Shown here: positions 1-7,173 of the stretch, one piece after another
Numbering within the stretch: position 1 is the first letter of the stretch
Layout: each line of letters opens with the position of its first letter
Origin: Fibrobacter sp.
Lineage (GTDB): Bacteria > Fibrobacterota > Fibrobacteria > Fibrobacterales > Fibrobacteraceae
Assembly: GCA_024398955.1 (NCBI GenBank)
Contig: JAKSIG010000030.1
Coordinates: forward strand, 1-34,470
Length of the DNA: 34,470 nucleotides
Reading direction: 5' to 3'
The notes under the pieces: generated by a model
Seen by the model: the letters and a program-made list of their open reading frames with translations, nothing else
The model's database searches: none
Told to the model about the DNA's origin: nothing
Made by a program: the position numbers and the translations under genes

Positions 1-1
1 A

Positions 2-47
2 ACCCCTTCTAGGGGTAGATCAAACCACCCCTCTTAGGGGTGGTTTG
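2..47. terminator. Two adjacent GC-rich hairpins downstream of the orphan gene
   Basis: The first hairpin pairs 2-7 with 11-16 around a 3-base loop. The second pairs 21-32 with 36-47, a perfect 12-bp stem with a 3-base loop. They follow the stop codon of the 88-residue gene on the minus strand. No long T-run follows on the minus strand, so efficiency as an intrinsic terminator is uncertain; on the plus strand the second stem is followed by a T-rich stretch and could end transcription entering from the left. Confidence 0.5.
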
Positions 48-55
48 TGATTTGT

Positions 56-322
56 TTAAGACCAGCGGGATTTTCGGGCTGATTTTCTGTAACGACGTTT
101 TCTGTCGGCAAATTCTTCGACTGCGAATAGAATTTCTGATTTGTTGTTTTGGATTTGTTGATTTTTGAGTTTTAGATAAATTTCAGAAATGAGTTCTTTG
201 TAATATGTGTTTATGTTGAGTTTGAATTCGCGTGGAATTTTTGTATTTGGATAGTAATTGAAAATGTTGAAAATTTCAGAATAATATTCGGAAAACCAAC
301 TGATAAAATTTTCAGTCTTCAT
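56..322 (-). CDS. Small hypothetical protein, 88 aa
   Basis: I do not recognise a family. The product is hydrophilic, rich in Asn, Tyr, Ile, Lys and Glu, with a strongly basic Arg/Lys/Ser C-terminus, and has no signal peptide or membrane segment. The start is supported by an AGGGG ribosome-binding site six bases upstream of the ATG. A near-consensus sigma-70 promoter at 465-493 points at it and paired hairpins lie just beyond its stop, so it looks like a real single-gene unit. The base composition is more A/T-rich than the neighbouring genes, which could indicate a recent or fast-evolving gene. The basic tail would allow nucleic-acid binding, but that is only a guess. Confidence 0.55.
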   Translation of the reverse strand: MKTENFISWFSEYYSEIFNIFNYYPNTKIPREFKLNINTYYKELISEIYLKLKNQQIQNNKSEILFAVEEFADRKRRYRKSARKSRWS

Positions 323-464
323 AAAATACCCCTAAATGTATGTAGTTGATTTTGTGTTTTTAACGAATTGGGTTATTGAGGGATAAAGGTACAAAACCAA
401 AGAATTTTAAAAAATTCTTATACAAATTACCCTCTCACACATTTTCAATTAAAAGTGGGGCTGC

Positions 465-493
465 AATATAGTAAAATAGACTGATTTTGTCAA
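465..493 (-). promoter_or_regulatory. Sigma-70-type promoter for the 88-aa gene
   Basis: On the minus strand TTGACA (493-488) is followed by a 17-base spacer and TATATT (470-465). The predicted start of transcription is near 458, giving a leader of about 135 bases before the ATG at 322. It lies just outside the nrnA stop and reads away from it. Confidence 0.7.
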
Positions 494-534
494 GGGTGAT
501 TTATGTCATGAAATGACAGCGACTTGACATGGAA

Positions 535-1479
535 TTAAAGTTGTTCTTTTATCAGTTCAACAATTTTTTCGATGGCGACTTCGGGGGCTAAGTCTGTGTC
601 GCCTCCAGCGGCTCTTGTATGGCCGCCGCCACCAAAGACACTCACTACCTTGTTGACGTCAACTACATAGTTGGAGCGCATGCTGATTTTATATTTGCCA
701 TTTACGGGGTACAGGAATATGGTAACCTCGGTTCCGCTGACTTCACGCAGGGTGTCTACTACGGTTCCCATTTCAAAGGGCTTTACGCCGTAGCGGTCCA
801 TGTCTTCTTGGGTTACATACGAGTAAACGACTTTACCGTTCAAGTCAAGCCTTGATTTTTCCAGGGCAAAACCCGTAATGAGGGTTTGCTTGTAGCTGCG
901 GGTGTAGTAAGTCTCGTTGACGATCTTTGCAAAGTCGCAACCCTTGTCAATAAAGTCGCCCACCGCATTCATGGTACGCTTACTGGTGCAACTGAACTTA
1001 AAGGCGCCGGTGTCGTGAACCACTCCCAGGTACATGCAGTTGGCTGCATTCTTGCTGACCTTGTCCCTGTTGAGCTGGTAGTACAGGACTTCGCTGGCAG
1101 AACTTGCTTCGGGTTCTACAATGTTCACGTTGCAAAGATTCAGAGGATTGCTGATATGATGGTCGATATTGCAGGTAAACTTTGCCTTGGCCAGGCATTC
1201 TGCACCTTTTGCACCGCATCGCTCGAAGCTTGGGGTGTCCATCAAAAATGCCAGGTCAATTTCACGGCCGTCATATTCGGGCAGAGTTTTGTCGGTTCCG
1301 TTTAGCAGGTTGTAGCTTTCAGGAAATCCCTCTACAAAAACTGTGGCCTGGATTTGCGGGTAGTTATCCTTGATGTAATTGTATAAACCTACGGTAGAGC
1401 CAATGCAGTCTCCATCTGGGCGAACGTGTCCGAAAATGGCGACTGTGGAGGCTTTTTCTAACATTTCGTCTATAGTCAT
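535..1479 (-). CDS. nrnA: DHH/DHHA1 phosphoesterase, NrnA-type (oligoribonuclease / pAp phosphatase)
   Basis: The 314-residue product has the full DHH phosphoesterase metal-site set: H18-x3-D22-x-D24 in the first motif, D81 in DTPS, and the D106-H107-H108 signature. A C-terminal DHHA1 substrate-binding domain carries the Gly-rich GGGGHTRAAGG loop (about 283-293). NrnA enzymes are Mn-dependent and cytosolic; they degrade 2-5-mer RNAs and dephosphorylate 3'-phosphoadenosine 5'-phosphate, and related members cleave linear dinucleotides from cyclic-dinucleotide turnover. Length is normal for the family. An AAGGA site precedes the ATG, which overlaps by ATGA the stop of the upstream diguanylate cyclase gene, so the two are probably translationally coupled. 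Exact substrate preference (nanoRNA, pAp, pGpG or pApA) cannot be read from sequence. Confidence 0.9.
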   Translation of the reverse strand: MTIDEMLEKASTVAIFGHVRPDGDCIGSTVGLYNYIKDNYPQIQATVFVEGFPESYNLLNGTDKTLPEYDGREIDLAFLMDTPSFERCGAKGAECLAKAKFTCNIDHHISNPLNLCNVNIVEPEASSASEVLYYQLNRDKVSKNAANCMYLGVVHDTGAFKFSCTSKRTMNAVGDFIDKGCDFAKIVNETYYTRSYKQTLITGFALEKSRLDLNGKVVYSYVTQEDMDRYGVKPFEMGTVVDTLREVSGTEVTIFLYPVNGKYKISMRSNYVVDVNKVVSVFGGGGHTRAAGGDTDLAPEVAIEKIVELIKEQL

Positions 1480-2594
1480 AAAGTCCTTCTTAATTTTGCT
1501 TCCTTGACCGAGGCGGCTAGGCCGTTCAGGAAACTATCTATGCCTTCGCTATTGGATTCGTGTTTCTTGAATCCGATGGCAGGCCTTAGCTTATAGGGTT
1601 CTGTGGTTTCGCGATTGAACTTGTCAAAGTTCATGTTCAATTTTTCGATGCAGTTGGAAATGTGCATGTCGTACTGGGAATCCACCATAATAATAAATTC
1701 ATCACCAGCGTATCGCAATACAGAGCCCCAGCGGCCTACGGATTCGTGAATTAATTCTGCAGTTTTGCAGAGGGCTTTGTCACCTACGGCATGTCCATAT
1801 TCTTCATTGATCTTTTGAAAATCGCAAAGGCTAATCATGATGCCACTTGCCTTGCGCCCGTTACGGGAATAAAGGAACAGTACGTAATCCAGGAATGCTC
1901 GGTTGAACAGGCCTGTAAGATGGTCGCGAAAAACGCGTTCGTTTTGCAGGCTGTTGAATGCGCCTGCGATGGCCACGGCAAAGCTGGCTGACATCAAGGA
2001 AATGCCGTAGTACATCGACTGAACCACTGTAGCTACTACGATAGGAATGATGTACATCCAGATGGGGAAGAATTTGATGGAACCGTCTTTTCTGTAATTC
2101 TTGTAATAAAGAACCAGCGAGTTTACGATGATGGCGTAGTTAAAGGCCAAATAAATCCAGTAACCGAATTCGCGAGAGTATATGCCGAACTCGTTGACAG
2201 AAAAAATGAACGGCAGGTAGAGATTGGCAAAGAGCATTCCTAAAAGAATGACCTTCATGATGCGCATGCCCCATTTTTCGGAAGCCGACAATTCGGCATT
2301 AAAATGTTCCTTCAGAAAGATGAACCAACTGTAGGCGCAAAGAAAGTTAGACGCGAAAAGCCAGGTGTTGACGAAATAGACGATGTCCCTGTGGCTGGCA
2401 TCTCCGTCAATAGCAAATGCAACGATATCCGAAAGGCAACAAGAAAAACAGGTGGCCAGCATGGCGATAAGCACTTTGCTTTCCTTGGTCTTTAGTCTTA
2501 ACCGCCAAATGTTTCCGATGATTAAGACGACAACCAGAATCATACCAATAAGGTCTGATCCTAGAGCCATTCTTATGTCAACTGTGGATTCCAT
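1476..2594 (-). CDS. Membrane-bound GGDEF protein (probable diguanylate cyclase, AGDEF variant)
   Basis: The product is 372 residues from the ATG at 2594, chosen because AAAGGAG lies just upstream; a longer frame would add nine residues but lacks a good site. The N-terminal half contains six or seven hydrophobic helices forming a membrane sensor. A C-terminal GGDEF domain follows (DHLTGLFNR, DFQKINEEYGHAVGD, RYAGDEF). The signature is AGDEF, not GGDEF, a substitution found in some active cyclases. No RxxD inhibitory site sits five residues before it. Family role: making cyclic di-GMP from two GTP at the inner membrane. The gene overlaps nrnA by four bases and is divergent from the phosphohexomutase gene across about 115 bases. 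Activity is likely but unproven. Confidence 0.85.
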   Translation of the reverse strand: MESTVDIRMALGSDLIGMILVVVLIIGNIWRLRLKTKESKVLIAMLATCFSCCLSDIVAFAIDGDASHRDIVYFVNTWLFASNFLCAYSWFIFLKEHFNAELSASEKWGMRIMKVILLGMLFANLYLPFIFSVNEFGIYSREFGYWIYLAFNYAIIVNSLVLYYKNYRKDGSIKFFPIWMYIIPIVVATVVQSMYYGISLMSASFAVAIAGAFNSLQNERVFRDHLTGLFNRAFLDYVLFLYSRNGRKASGIMISLCDFQKINEEYGHAVGDKALCKTAELIHESVGRWGSVLRYAGDEFIIMVDSQYDMHISNCIEKLNMNFDKFNRETTEPYKLRPAIGFKKHESNSEGIDSFLNGLAASVKEAKLRRTL

Positions 2595-2710
2595 AAACAC
2601 TCCTTTATCCCAACCATTCATAATCTACATTATTATCTCTATGGGGGTGCAGGGACTCAAGTGCTATTTTTATAGAAAAAATTATATTTTCTCAAAAAAA
2701 TGGAGCTTAT

Positions 2711-4051
2711 ATGTCTAAGTTGATGCGTTCTATTTCGGGTATCCGCGGTATTGTTGGCGATACCCTCACTCCCCAGGTTTTGCAGTCTCACGTTCGAGCC
2801 TTTTTGGAAATTACCAAGGCAAAGAAGATTGTGATTGGCCGCGATAGCCGCCCCACTGGCGACGCCATCGTTCAGTATGTGGCTGGCATCTGCCGCCTCT
2901 CCGGCGTAGACGTTATGGACGTCGGTCTTTCTACCACTCCGTCTGTAGAAATTCTTACCACTCACTTTAAGGCTGACGCAGGCATTATCATTACCGCAAG
3001 CCATAATCCGCTGGAATGGAACGCCTTGAAGTTCCTGAACAACAAGGGCCTCTTCCTGGGTCCCGATGACGTGAAGAAGCTTTTTGAATTGGCTGACGCA
3101 AACCAGTTCAGCTATCCTGACTACCGCACCATGGGCAAGTACGAAGTGGCTCCCGACGCCGATGGCATTCATATCGATGGCACTCTTGGCATTCCCTTCG
3201 TAGACGTTGAGGCTATTCGCGCCAAGAAGTTCAAGGTTGCCGTAGACGCTGTGAATGGTGCAGGTTCCTACATTGTGCCCCGCCTGCTGGAACAGTTGGG
3301 TTGCGAAGTGGTCCGCGTTCACTGCGAACCTGATGGCACATTCCCCCGCGGTGCAGAACCCATTCCCGAAAACCTGGGCGACCTCCGCGAAGCGGTAAAG
3401 GCAAACGGTTGCGCACTTGGCTTTGCTGTGGATCCGGATGCAGACCGCTGCGCCTTGGTAGATGGCCTTGGCCGTAGCATCGGCGAAGAATACACCCTGG
3501 CTATCGCCTGCGAAGAAGTCCTTTCCCAAAAGAAGGGTTCCGTTTGCGTCAACCTCTCCACCAGCCGCATGAACGAAGATGTGGCTACCAAGTACGGTTG
3601 TGAATTCAGCCGCGCCAAGGTGGGCGAAATTAACGTTAGCCTCCAGATGATCGAAAATGGTTGCATCATCGGCGGCGAAGGTAATGGCGGCGTGATCCTG
3701 CCGGCTCTCCATTACGGCCGCGATTCCCTGGTGGCTGCAGCCCTGGTTCTTAGCTGGATGGCTCATCACGATGGCGGCCCCGAAAAGTTCGTTGCTGAAA
3801 ATCCGGCCTACTCCATGCCCAAGAAGAAGTTTGAACTTGGCGACAAGAAGGTGGCAGACATCCTCCCCAAGGTGAAGGAAGTATTCGCCGGCTGGAAGAT
3901 GGATGAACGGGACGGCCTGTGGCTTGGCTCCGAAAAGTCCTGGGTCCATGTTCGCGCAAGCAACACCGAACCCGTGATTCGCGTAATCGCAGAAGCTCCT
4001 ACTGCTGAAGAGGCCGAAGCCCTCTGCTCCAAGGTGGAAAAGCTTATTTAG
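2711..4051 (+). CDS. glmM: Phosphohexomutase (phosphoglucosamine / phosphomannomutase family)
   Basis: This 446-residue cytosolic enzyme has the four family sites in order: the phosphoserine loop TASHNP (Ser97), the Mg-binding DPDADR, the sugar-binding GEGNGG, and the phosphate-binding RASNTEP near the C-terminus. The N-terminal SISGIRG is also typical. It interconverts a sugar 6-phosphate and 1-phosphate, most likely glucosamine phosphate for peptidoglycan and LPS precursors. Specificity between GlcN, mannose and glucose phosphates is not decided by what I can see, so the symbol is tentative. A GGAG sits about 7 bases before the ATG. A strong intrinsic terminator follows at 4109. A long open frame on the opposite strand is an artefact of codon bias. 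Confidence 0.87.
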   Translation: MSKLMRSISGIRGIVGDTLTPQVLQSHVRAFLEITKAKKIVIGRDSRPTGDAIVQYVAGICRLSGVDVMDVGLSTTPSVEILTTHFKADAGIIITASHNPLEWNALKFLNNKGLFLGPDDVKKLFELADANQFSYPDYRTMGKYEVAPDADGIHIDGTLGIPFVDVEAIRAKKFKVAVDAVNGAGSYIVPRLLEQLGCEVVRVHCEPDGTFPRGAEPIPENLGDLREAVKANGCALGFAVDPDADRCALVDGLGRSIGEEYTLAIACEEVLSQKKGSVCVNLSTSRMNEDVATKYGCEFSRAKVGEINVSLQMIENGCIIGGEGNGGVILPALHYGRDSLVAAALVLSWMAHHDGGPEKFVAENPAYSMPKKKFELGDKKVADILPKVKEVFAGWKMDERDGLWLGSEKSWVHVRASNTEPVIRVIAEAPTAEEAEALCSKVEKLI

Positions 4052-4108
4052 ACCGCTCTTGCAAAATTCTGGACTGTTGCTTTTTGTTAGCAAGAGCTCT
4101 CGCAAACA

Positions 4109-4134
4109 CCCCTGCTTAATAGCAGGGGCTTTTT
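4109..4134 (+). terminator. Intrinsic terminator of the phosphohexomutase gene
   Basis: A perfect 8-bp stem (4109-4116 with 4121-4128) with a 4-base loop is followed by CTTTTT. Confidence 0.85.
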
Positions 4135-4275
4135 GCTTACGGCTAACCGTCGCAATAGTTCGTCGCTCGCCCCTTCACGTACGACAAGTACGCTACAGGG
4201 GCTCGTCTCCTGCTCTTGCTAGGTTATCTAAGCTTTTCATGAAAGCTTTTTGCTCACGGCTAATCGTCGCGATTA
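4128..4275. repeat. Imperfect direct repeats flanking a nested hairpin
   Basis: Within the 327-base gap 4052-4378, a roughly 31-base unit starting GCTTTTTGCT and containing ACGGCTAA(C/T)CGTCGC occurs at 4128-4158 and again at 4245-4275 with few differences. Between them lies a nested hairpin, 4170-4174 with 4197-4201 outside and 4178-4182 with 4188-4192 inside. The octamer GCTCTTGC at 4055 and its inverse at 4090 add more pairing. No gene with a credible start or codon pattern is present. It resembles an extragenic repeat element; a related arrangement is at 13394-13494. Confidence 0.5.
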
Positions 4276-4378
4276 TTGAAAAATATCAAAAAAGAGCTGA
4301 CTGTCATATTTTGGCAGTCGTTCTTTGTTATGTTTACGTGAGAAACAACCATTGAATTAATAAAAAAGTGAGGCATGT

Positions 4379-4738
4379 ATGGTTGATTTGAATAATGGGA
4401 TGAATTTCTTTGAAGTTGTTAATTTATGCAAGGTGTTGGGTGATTTAACTCGCTTTTGCATTGCAGACTTGTTGAAAAGTCGAGATATGTATACATACGA
4501 AATTCAACAAGAGCTTGACATTTATGATGAAGACATAAAGTTAAAGACCCTGTCTAGGCATTTGAGGATTATGGAACAGGAGGGTCTTGTTCATTCCACA
4601 ACAAACTGGACTCACAAGAAATATTCTTTGAACCGTGAAAAAATCAAGCAATTTGCTGAATATTTTAAGAAAGAGCCCCAATCAGAACAAAATCCTCAAG
4701 AAACAAGGCCCTCAAAATATTCGGGTCTTGCAATTTGA
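4379..4738 (+). CDS. ArsR-family winged-helix transcriptional regulator
   Basis: The product is 119 residues. The N-terminal KVLGDLTRFCIADLL helix, a helix-turn-helix with LSRHLRIMEQEGLV as recognition helix, and a following wing (WTHKKYSLN) match the ArsR/SmtB-type DNA-binding fold. No paired-Cys metal site of the classic ELCVC type is visible (the only Cys residues are near the N-terminus), so a metal sensor role is not supported. The C-terminal 20 residues are polar and probably disordered. A GTGAGG-like site precedes the ATG at 4379; an ATG four bases earlier runs quickly into a stop. A/T-rich codon use differs from the neighbours. It stands alone, beside the inverted palindromes at 4782-4864, which are candidates for its operator or another regulator's. 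Confidence 0.8.
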   Translation: MVDLNNGMNFFEVVNLCKVLGDLTRFCIADLLKSRDMYTYEIQQELDIYDEDIKLKTLSRHLRIMEQEGLVHSTTNWTHKKYSLNREKIKQFAEYFKKEPQSEQNPQETRPSKYSGLAI

Positions 4739-4781
4739 TGAATTCGTAGGGCTAAAAAAGGCTTTGTAACAATGTGTCTGG

Positions 4782-4864
4782 CGCTTGTTAACGTTTTCGT
4801 TAACTAAGAATTGAAAAAATAGGGCGTTTTGCCGGTTATTAGTTAACGTTTTCGTTAACAAGCG
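4782..4864. repeat. Pair of 26-bp inverted repeats, each an 18-bp palindrome
   Basis: GTTAACGTTTTCGTTAAC occurs twice, at 4787-4804 and 4842-4859. Identity extends outward in inverted orientation: 4782-4807 is the reverse complement of 4839-4864 except for the central four bases. Each half is therefore a 7-4-7 palindrome like a dimeric repressor site, and the whole can fold into one long hairpin with a 31-base loop. It lies between two convergent genes, not in an obvious promoter. Confidence 0.85.
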
Positions 4865-4925
4865 AAAAAAAAAACAATCCCTGCGGAGCGTGCTGCATGT
4901 CGGCGCAGATTCGTCCGCAGGGATT
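4865..4925 (-). terminator. Intrinsic terminator of the esterase gene
   Basis: Reading on the minus strand, a perfect 12-bp stem (4914-4925 with 4876-4887) with a 26-base loop is followed, one base on, by a run of ten T (4865-4874). The loop can form a small inner stem. Confidence 0.75.
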
Positions 4926-4959
4926 TGTTTCTAGAGTATAAATGTTGGAAAGAATGTAA

Positions 4960-6327
4960 CTAGAACTGTTCCAAGAATTTGTGAACGTCTTCAGGAACCC
5001 AGGTGTTGCCCCAGCCACCGTAGTCATTGGCTGTCCACTGGTGTCCACCCTTCCAGGTACAAACGCGTACAGGATGGTTGGGGTCTACCTTCTGGAAGTC
5101 ATAACAGACGTGGGGCTCGCCATTGTTGCCGGAGTGCTTCTTCATGACGTTCACTTCATCGCTGACATCGGTGCCGTTGGGACCGTTATTCTTCAGAATA
5201 CGGGTGATGGCGCTGTTCAGACGCTTGTAATCACACAGTCCGTCGTCAGTGCCGTGAACGTCCATCCAGGCGATGGGCTTGCCCTTGTTGGTAGGAATGT
5301 AGATGTTCCAGTCGGCCACAGCATAGGTTACTGCGGCGCGGACGCGATGCTGGAAGGCCTGTGCCAGGGAGTTGGTGAACATGGAGCCGAAGCTAAAGCC
5401 GGTAACGAACACGCGGGAGGTGTCAATGCAATAGTTGTCTTCCATGGTGGTCAGCAGTTTTTCGAAGAACTGATGGTCCTTATCGTCGCCGCCGCGCCAG
5501 GGCATGCCATCGGTATCGCCGCGGGGAGCCACAAAGATGTAATTGCCTTCGGTGTCAAGCTTCTGCTGTCCGTAATACGGAGACGGATGATCCTGGTCCG
5601 GAGCATGATGAACAAAGTCTTCTGCGTTGGAGCCCATGCAGTGCATGGCAAAGAGAAGCTTGTGGGGCTTGGTGTTGTCGTAGTTCTTGGGAAGTGTAAT
5701 GAAGTATTCGCGGTTCAGGCCGGCGACGCTCATTTCGAAGCGGTCGCCGTTCTCTACGCTCTTGGTTTTCTGCAATGCGGAATTCTTGCCGCAACCTCTG
5801 GAAGGTGCGGGGGCGTTGCCCTTGACGTAATCGTAGACGCCTTCGATTTTGAGCATAGAAACTTCGCTGCTGGAACTTTCTGCAACGGGAACGCTGCTGG
5901 AGCTTGCGGGAACGGCGGCGCTAGAAACGGGTGCAGTTTCGCTAGACGCAGGAACTGCATCGCTTGAACTTGTAGGTGCTACGTCTGCGGAACTTTCCGG
6001 AACTGTCAAAGAGTCTGTTTCATCCGTAATACTAGGGATGTTCGGGGTTTCTGCAGGATTGCCTTGCGTCGGGTCATCAATGGGCCCAGGCAAAGTCGGA
6101 TCGCTCAACGTTGGATCATTCAAAGTCGGATCGCCCAAAGTTGGGTCGTTCAACGTCGGGTCGCCCAGACTCGGGTCATCAATAGGGGGATAGATGCCAC
6201 TATCGGATGCACTTGATAAGTAAGAATCCAATGTAGTATTCACTGCGTTGGAATTAGTGTCGTCGCTGCAAGCCATAAGCGCTGCTGTTACGAAAGCTGC
6301 GCATGCTAAAGCGAAGTTCTTTTTCAT
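4960..6327 (-). CDS. Secreted lipoprotein esterase, PHB-depolymerase/feruloyl-esterase-like
   Basis: The 455-residue protein starts with a lipoprotein signal peptide ending L17-M-A-C20, so it is probably anchored in the envelope. A disordered linker follows: six DPTLx-type pentads (51-80), then a Ser/Ala/Val/Pro-rich stretch to about 155. The C-terminal 300 residues form an alpha/beta-hydrolase of the LpqC/PHB-depolymerase type: nucleophile Ser312 in GFSFGS, acidic residue near 361 in HGTDDG, and His429 in GGHQW. Members cleave acetyl or feruloyl esters on plant polysaccharides or polyhydroxyalkanoates; a hemicellulose-deacetylating or feruloyl role fits the apparent lifestyle but is inferred. 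AAAGGAG lies just upstream of the ATG, and a hairpin ends three bases before it. Confidence 0.85.
   Translation of the reverse strand: MKKNFALACAAFVTAALMACSDDTNSNAVNTTLDSYLSSASDSGIYPPIDDPSLGDPTLNDPTLGDPTLNDPTLSDPTLPGPIDDPTQGNPAETPNIPSITDETDSLTVPESSADVAPTSSSDAVPASSETAPVSSAAVPASSSSVPVAESSSSEVSMLKIEGVYDYVKGNAPAPSRGCGKNSALQKTKSVENGDRFEMSVAGLNREYFITLPKNYDNTKPHKLLFAMHCMGSNAEDFVHHAPDQDHPSPYYGQQKLDTEGNYIFVAPRGDTDGMPWRGGDDKDHQFFEKLLTTMEDNYCIDTSRVFVTGFSFGSMFTNSLAQAFQHRVRAAVTYAVADWNIYIPTNKGKPIAWMDVHGTDDGLCDYKRLNSAITRILKNNGPNGTDVSDEVNVMKKHSGNNGEPHVCYDFQKVDPNHPVRVCTWKGGHQWTANDYGGWGNTWVPEDVHKFLEQF
6088..6177 (-). repeat. Six 15-bp tandem repeats encoding DPTLx pentapeptides
   Basis: Residues 51-80 of the esterase read as DPSLG, DPTLN, DPTLG, DPTLN, DPTLS, DPTLP, flanked on both sides by IDDP. 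The DNA repeats every 15 bases with synonymous changes, so the array is prone to length change. It is probably a flexible spacer between lipid anchor and enzyme. Confidence 0.85.
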
Positions 6328-6343
6328 ATGAATCTCCTTTATG

Positions 6344-6370
6344 AACCTACGATATTGAATCTTGTAGGTT
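6344..6370 (-). promoter_or_regulatory. Leader hairpin next to the esterase ribosome-binding site
   Basis: AACCTAC and its complement at the two ends form a 7-bp stem, extendable by about two weaker pairs, three bases upstream of AAAGGAG (6340-6334). It could affect mRNA stability or ribosome access. The rest of the gap 6328-6702 is A/T-rich with no gene I can support. Confidence 0.35.
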
Positions 6371-6604
6371 TAACCCTTTTATAACACTTCCATTTTTTTG
6401 GGGGGGACATCTATTCTAAGATTCCCCAACGTATATATACCTTAATAAGACGTTGTTTTCCCAAAAGAAAGACCAATTCCTGTGGACAAAATGTCCATGC
6501 ATGAACGGCACTTTTGGACCCGGTTTAAATCTATATCAGCTTTGAGAAATAGGAAAAAATGTGTACGAATATGTGTTGTTAAATGTTGTAGTCTAAATGC
6601 AAGA

Positions 6605-6632
6605 AAAGGATTCCCCGCTAGAGGAATCCTTT
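6605..6632 (-). terminator. Intrinsic terminator of the hsp20 gene
   Basis: A perfect 10-bp stem (6605-6614 with 6623-6632) with an 8-base loop is followed on the minus strand by TTCTTGC, a short T-rich tail. It lies about 70 bases beyond the hsp20 stop. Confidence 0.65.
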
Positions 6633-6702
6633 GTTTCTTAAGGAGTACGTATGAATGGAGAATTTCTAGTTGGAACGTATCGTGTTCCGTACGGTTTGTT
6701 GC

Positions 6703-7080
6703 TTAGGCAACCATCAACTTGCGTGCAGTAGCCTGCTGCTTCTTTGCAAGAGTAAATGCCAGTACGCCGTTTTCCAGGGCGACCTTGATGTTGTCCATAT
6801 CAATGTCATCGGCCAGACGGAAGCTACGTTCGTAAGTTACCTTGCCGTCCTTGCGTTCGCGGGTGGCTTTCACGGTCACAATGTTCTTTTCTACCTGAAT
6901 GTCGATATCTTCTTTCTTTACGCCGGGCAGTTCAACTTCCAGCATAAAGCCGTTTTCGACTTCATAGTAGTCGGCCTTGGGCGTGTAATTGCATTCGCCC
7001 TGGGCATTGGCGGCGTTCAGGTTATCCAGAAAGTTCTGGATGCCATAGAAAGCGGTGGGGATTACATTTGCGTTCATCAT
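6703..7080 (-). CDS. Small heat-shock protein, Hsp20/alpha-crystallin family
   Basis: The product is 125 residues from the ATG at 7080. A longer frame exists, but AGAGG lies eight bases before this ATG and the extra N-terminus would overlap the sigma-54 promoter. The alpha-crystallin domain is clear: YYEVENGFMLEVELPGVKKE at its start, then VKATRER, the SFRLADDID strand and the hallmark A-x-x-x-NGVL (ALENGVLAF). A short variable N-terminus precedes it; the C-terminus is short and lacks a clear I-x-I motif. Such proteins are ATP-independent holdases that bind unfolding proteins in the cytosol. It has its own promoter (7156-7173) and terminator (6605-6632), so it is probably a single-gene stress unit. 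Confidence 0.92.
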   Translation of the reverse strand: MMNANVIPTAFYGIQNFLDNLNAANAQGECNYTPKADYYEVENGFMLEVELPGVKKEDIDIQVEKNIVTVKATRERKDGKVTYERSFRLADDIDMDNIKVALENGVLAFTLAKKQQATARKLMVA

Positions 7081-7155
7081 GATATTTACCTCTTTTAATT
7101 TTGTTGGCCCTCGACGTTCGCCGTAGGGGTCTTTTTTTGTTTTACACCCTGCCTT

Positions 7156-7173
7156 ATGCAAAGGCCGTGCCAA
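7156..7173 (-). promoter_or_regulatory. Consensus sigma-54 (RpoN) promoter for hsp20
   Basis: The minus strand reads TTGGCACGGCCTTTGCAT, an exact match to the sigma-54 consensus TGGCACG-N4-TTGCA, with GG at 7171-7170 and GC at 7159-7158 in the right spacing. Transcription would start near 7146, leaving a leader of about 65 bases with a possible hairpin. Sigma-54 promoters need an AAA+ activator, whose binding site I cannot identify. Confidence 0.75.

Noticed and set aside
2657..4105. Long open frame (482 codons) on the minus strand opposite the phosphohexomutase gene
   Set aside because: The plus-strand product has all four family motifs. The antisense product is low-complexity and Ala/Gly/His/Phe-rich with no motif, as expected when codon bias leaves the opposite frame open.
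4059..4355. Possible 98-residue gene between the phosphohexomutase and ArsR genes
   Set aside because: It runs through the terminator and the direct repeats, and its product is Arg/Ser/Cys-rich with no ribosome-binding site.
4981..5967. Plus-strand open frame (328 codons) opposite the esterase
   Set aside because: The minus-strand esterase has signal peptide, catalytic triad and ribosome-binding site; the antisense product is Val/Gly/Ala-rich without motifs.
6482..6706. Possible 74-residue gene between the esterase and hsp20 genes
   Set aside because: It crosses the hsp20 terminator hairpin and overlaps the hsp20 3' end, and has no ribosome-binding site.
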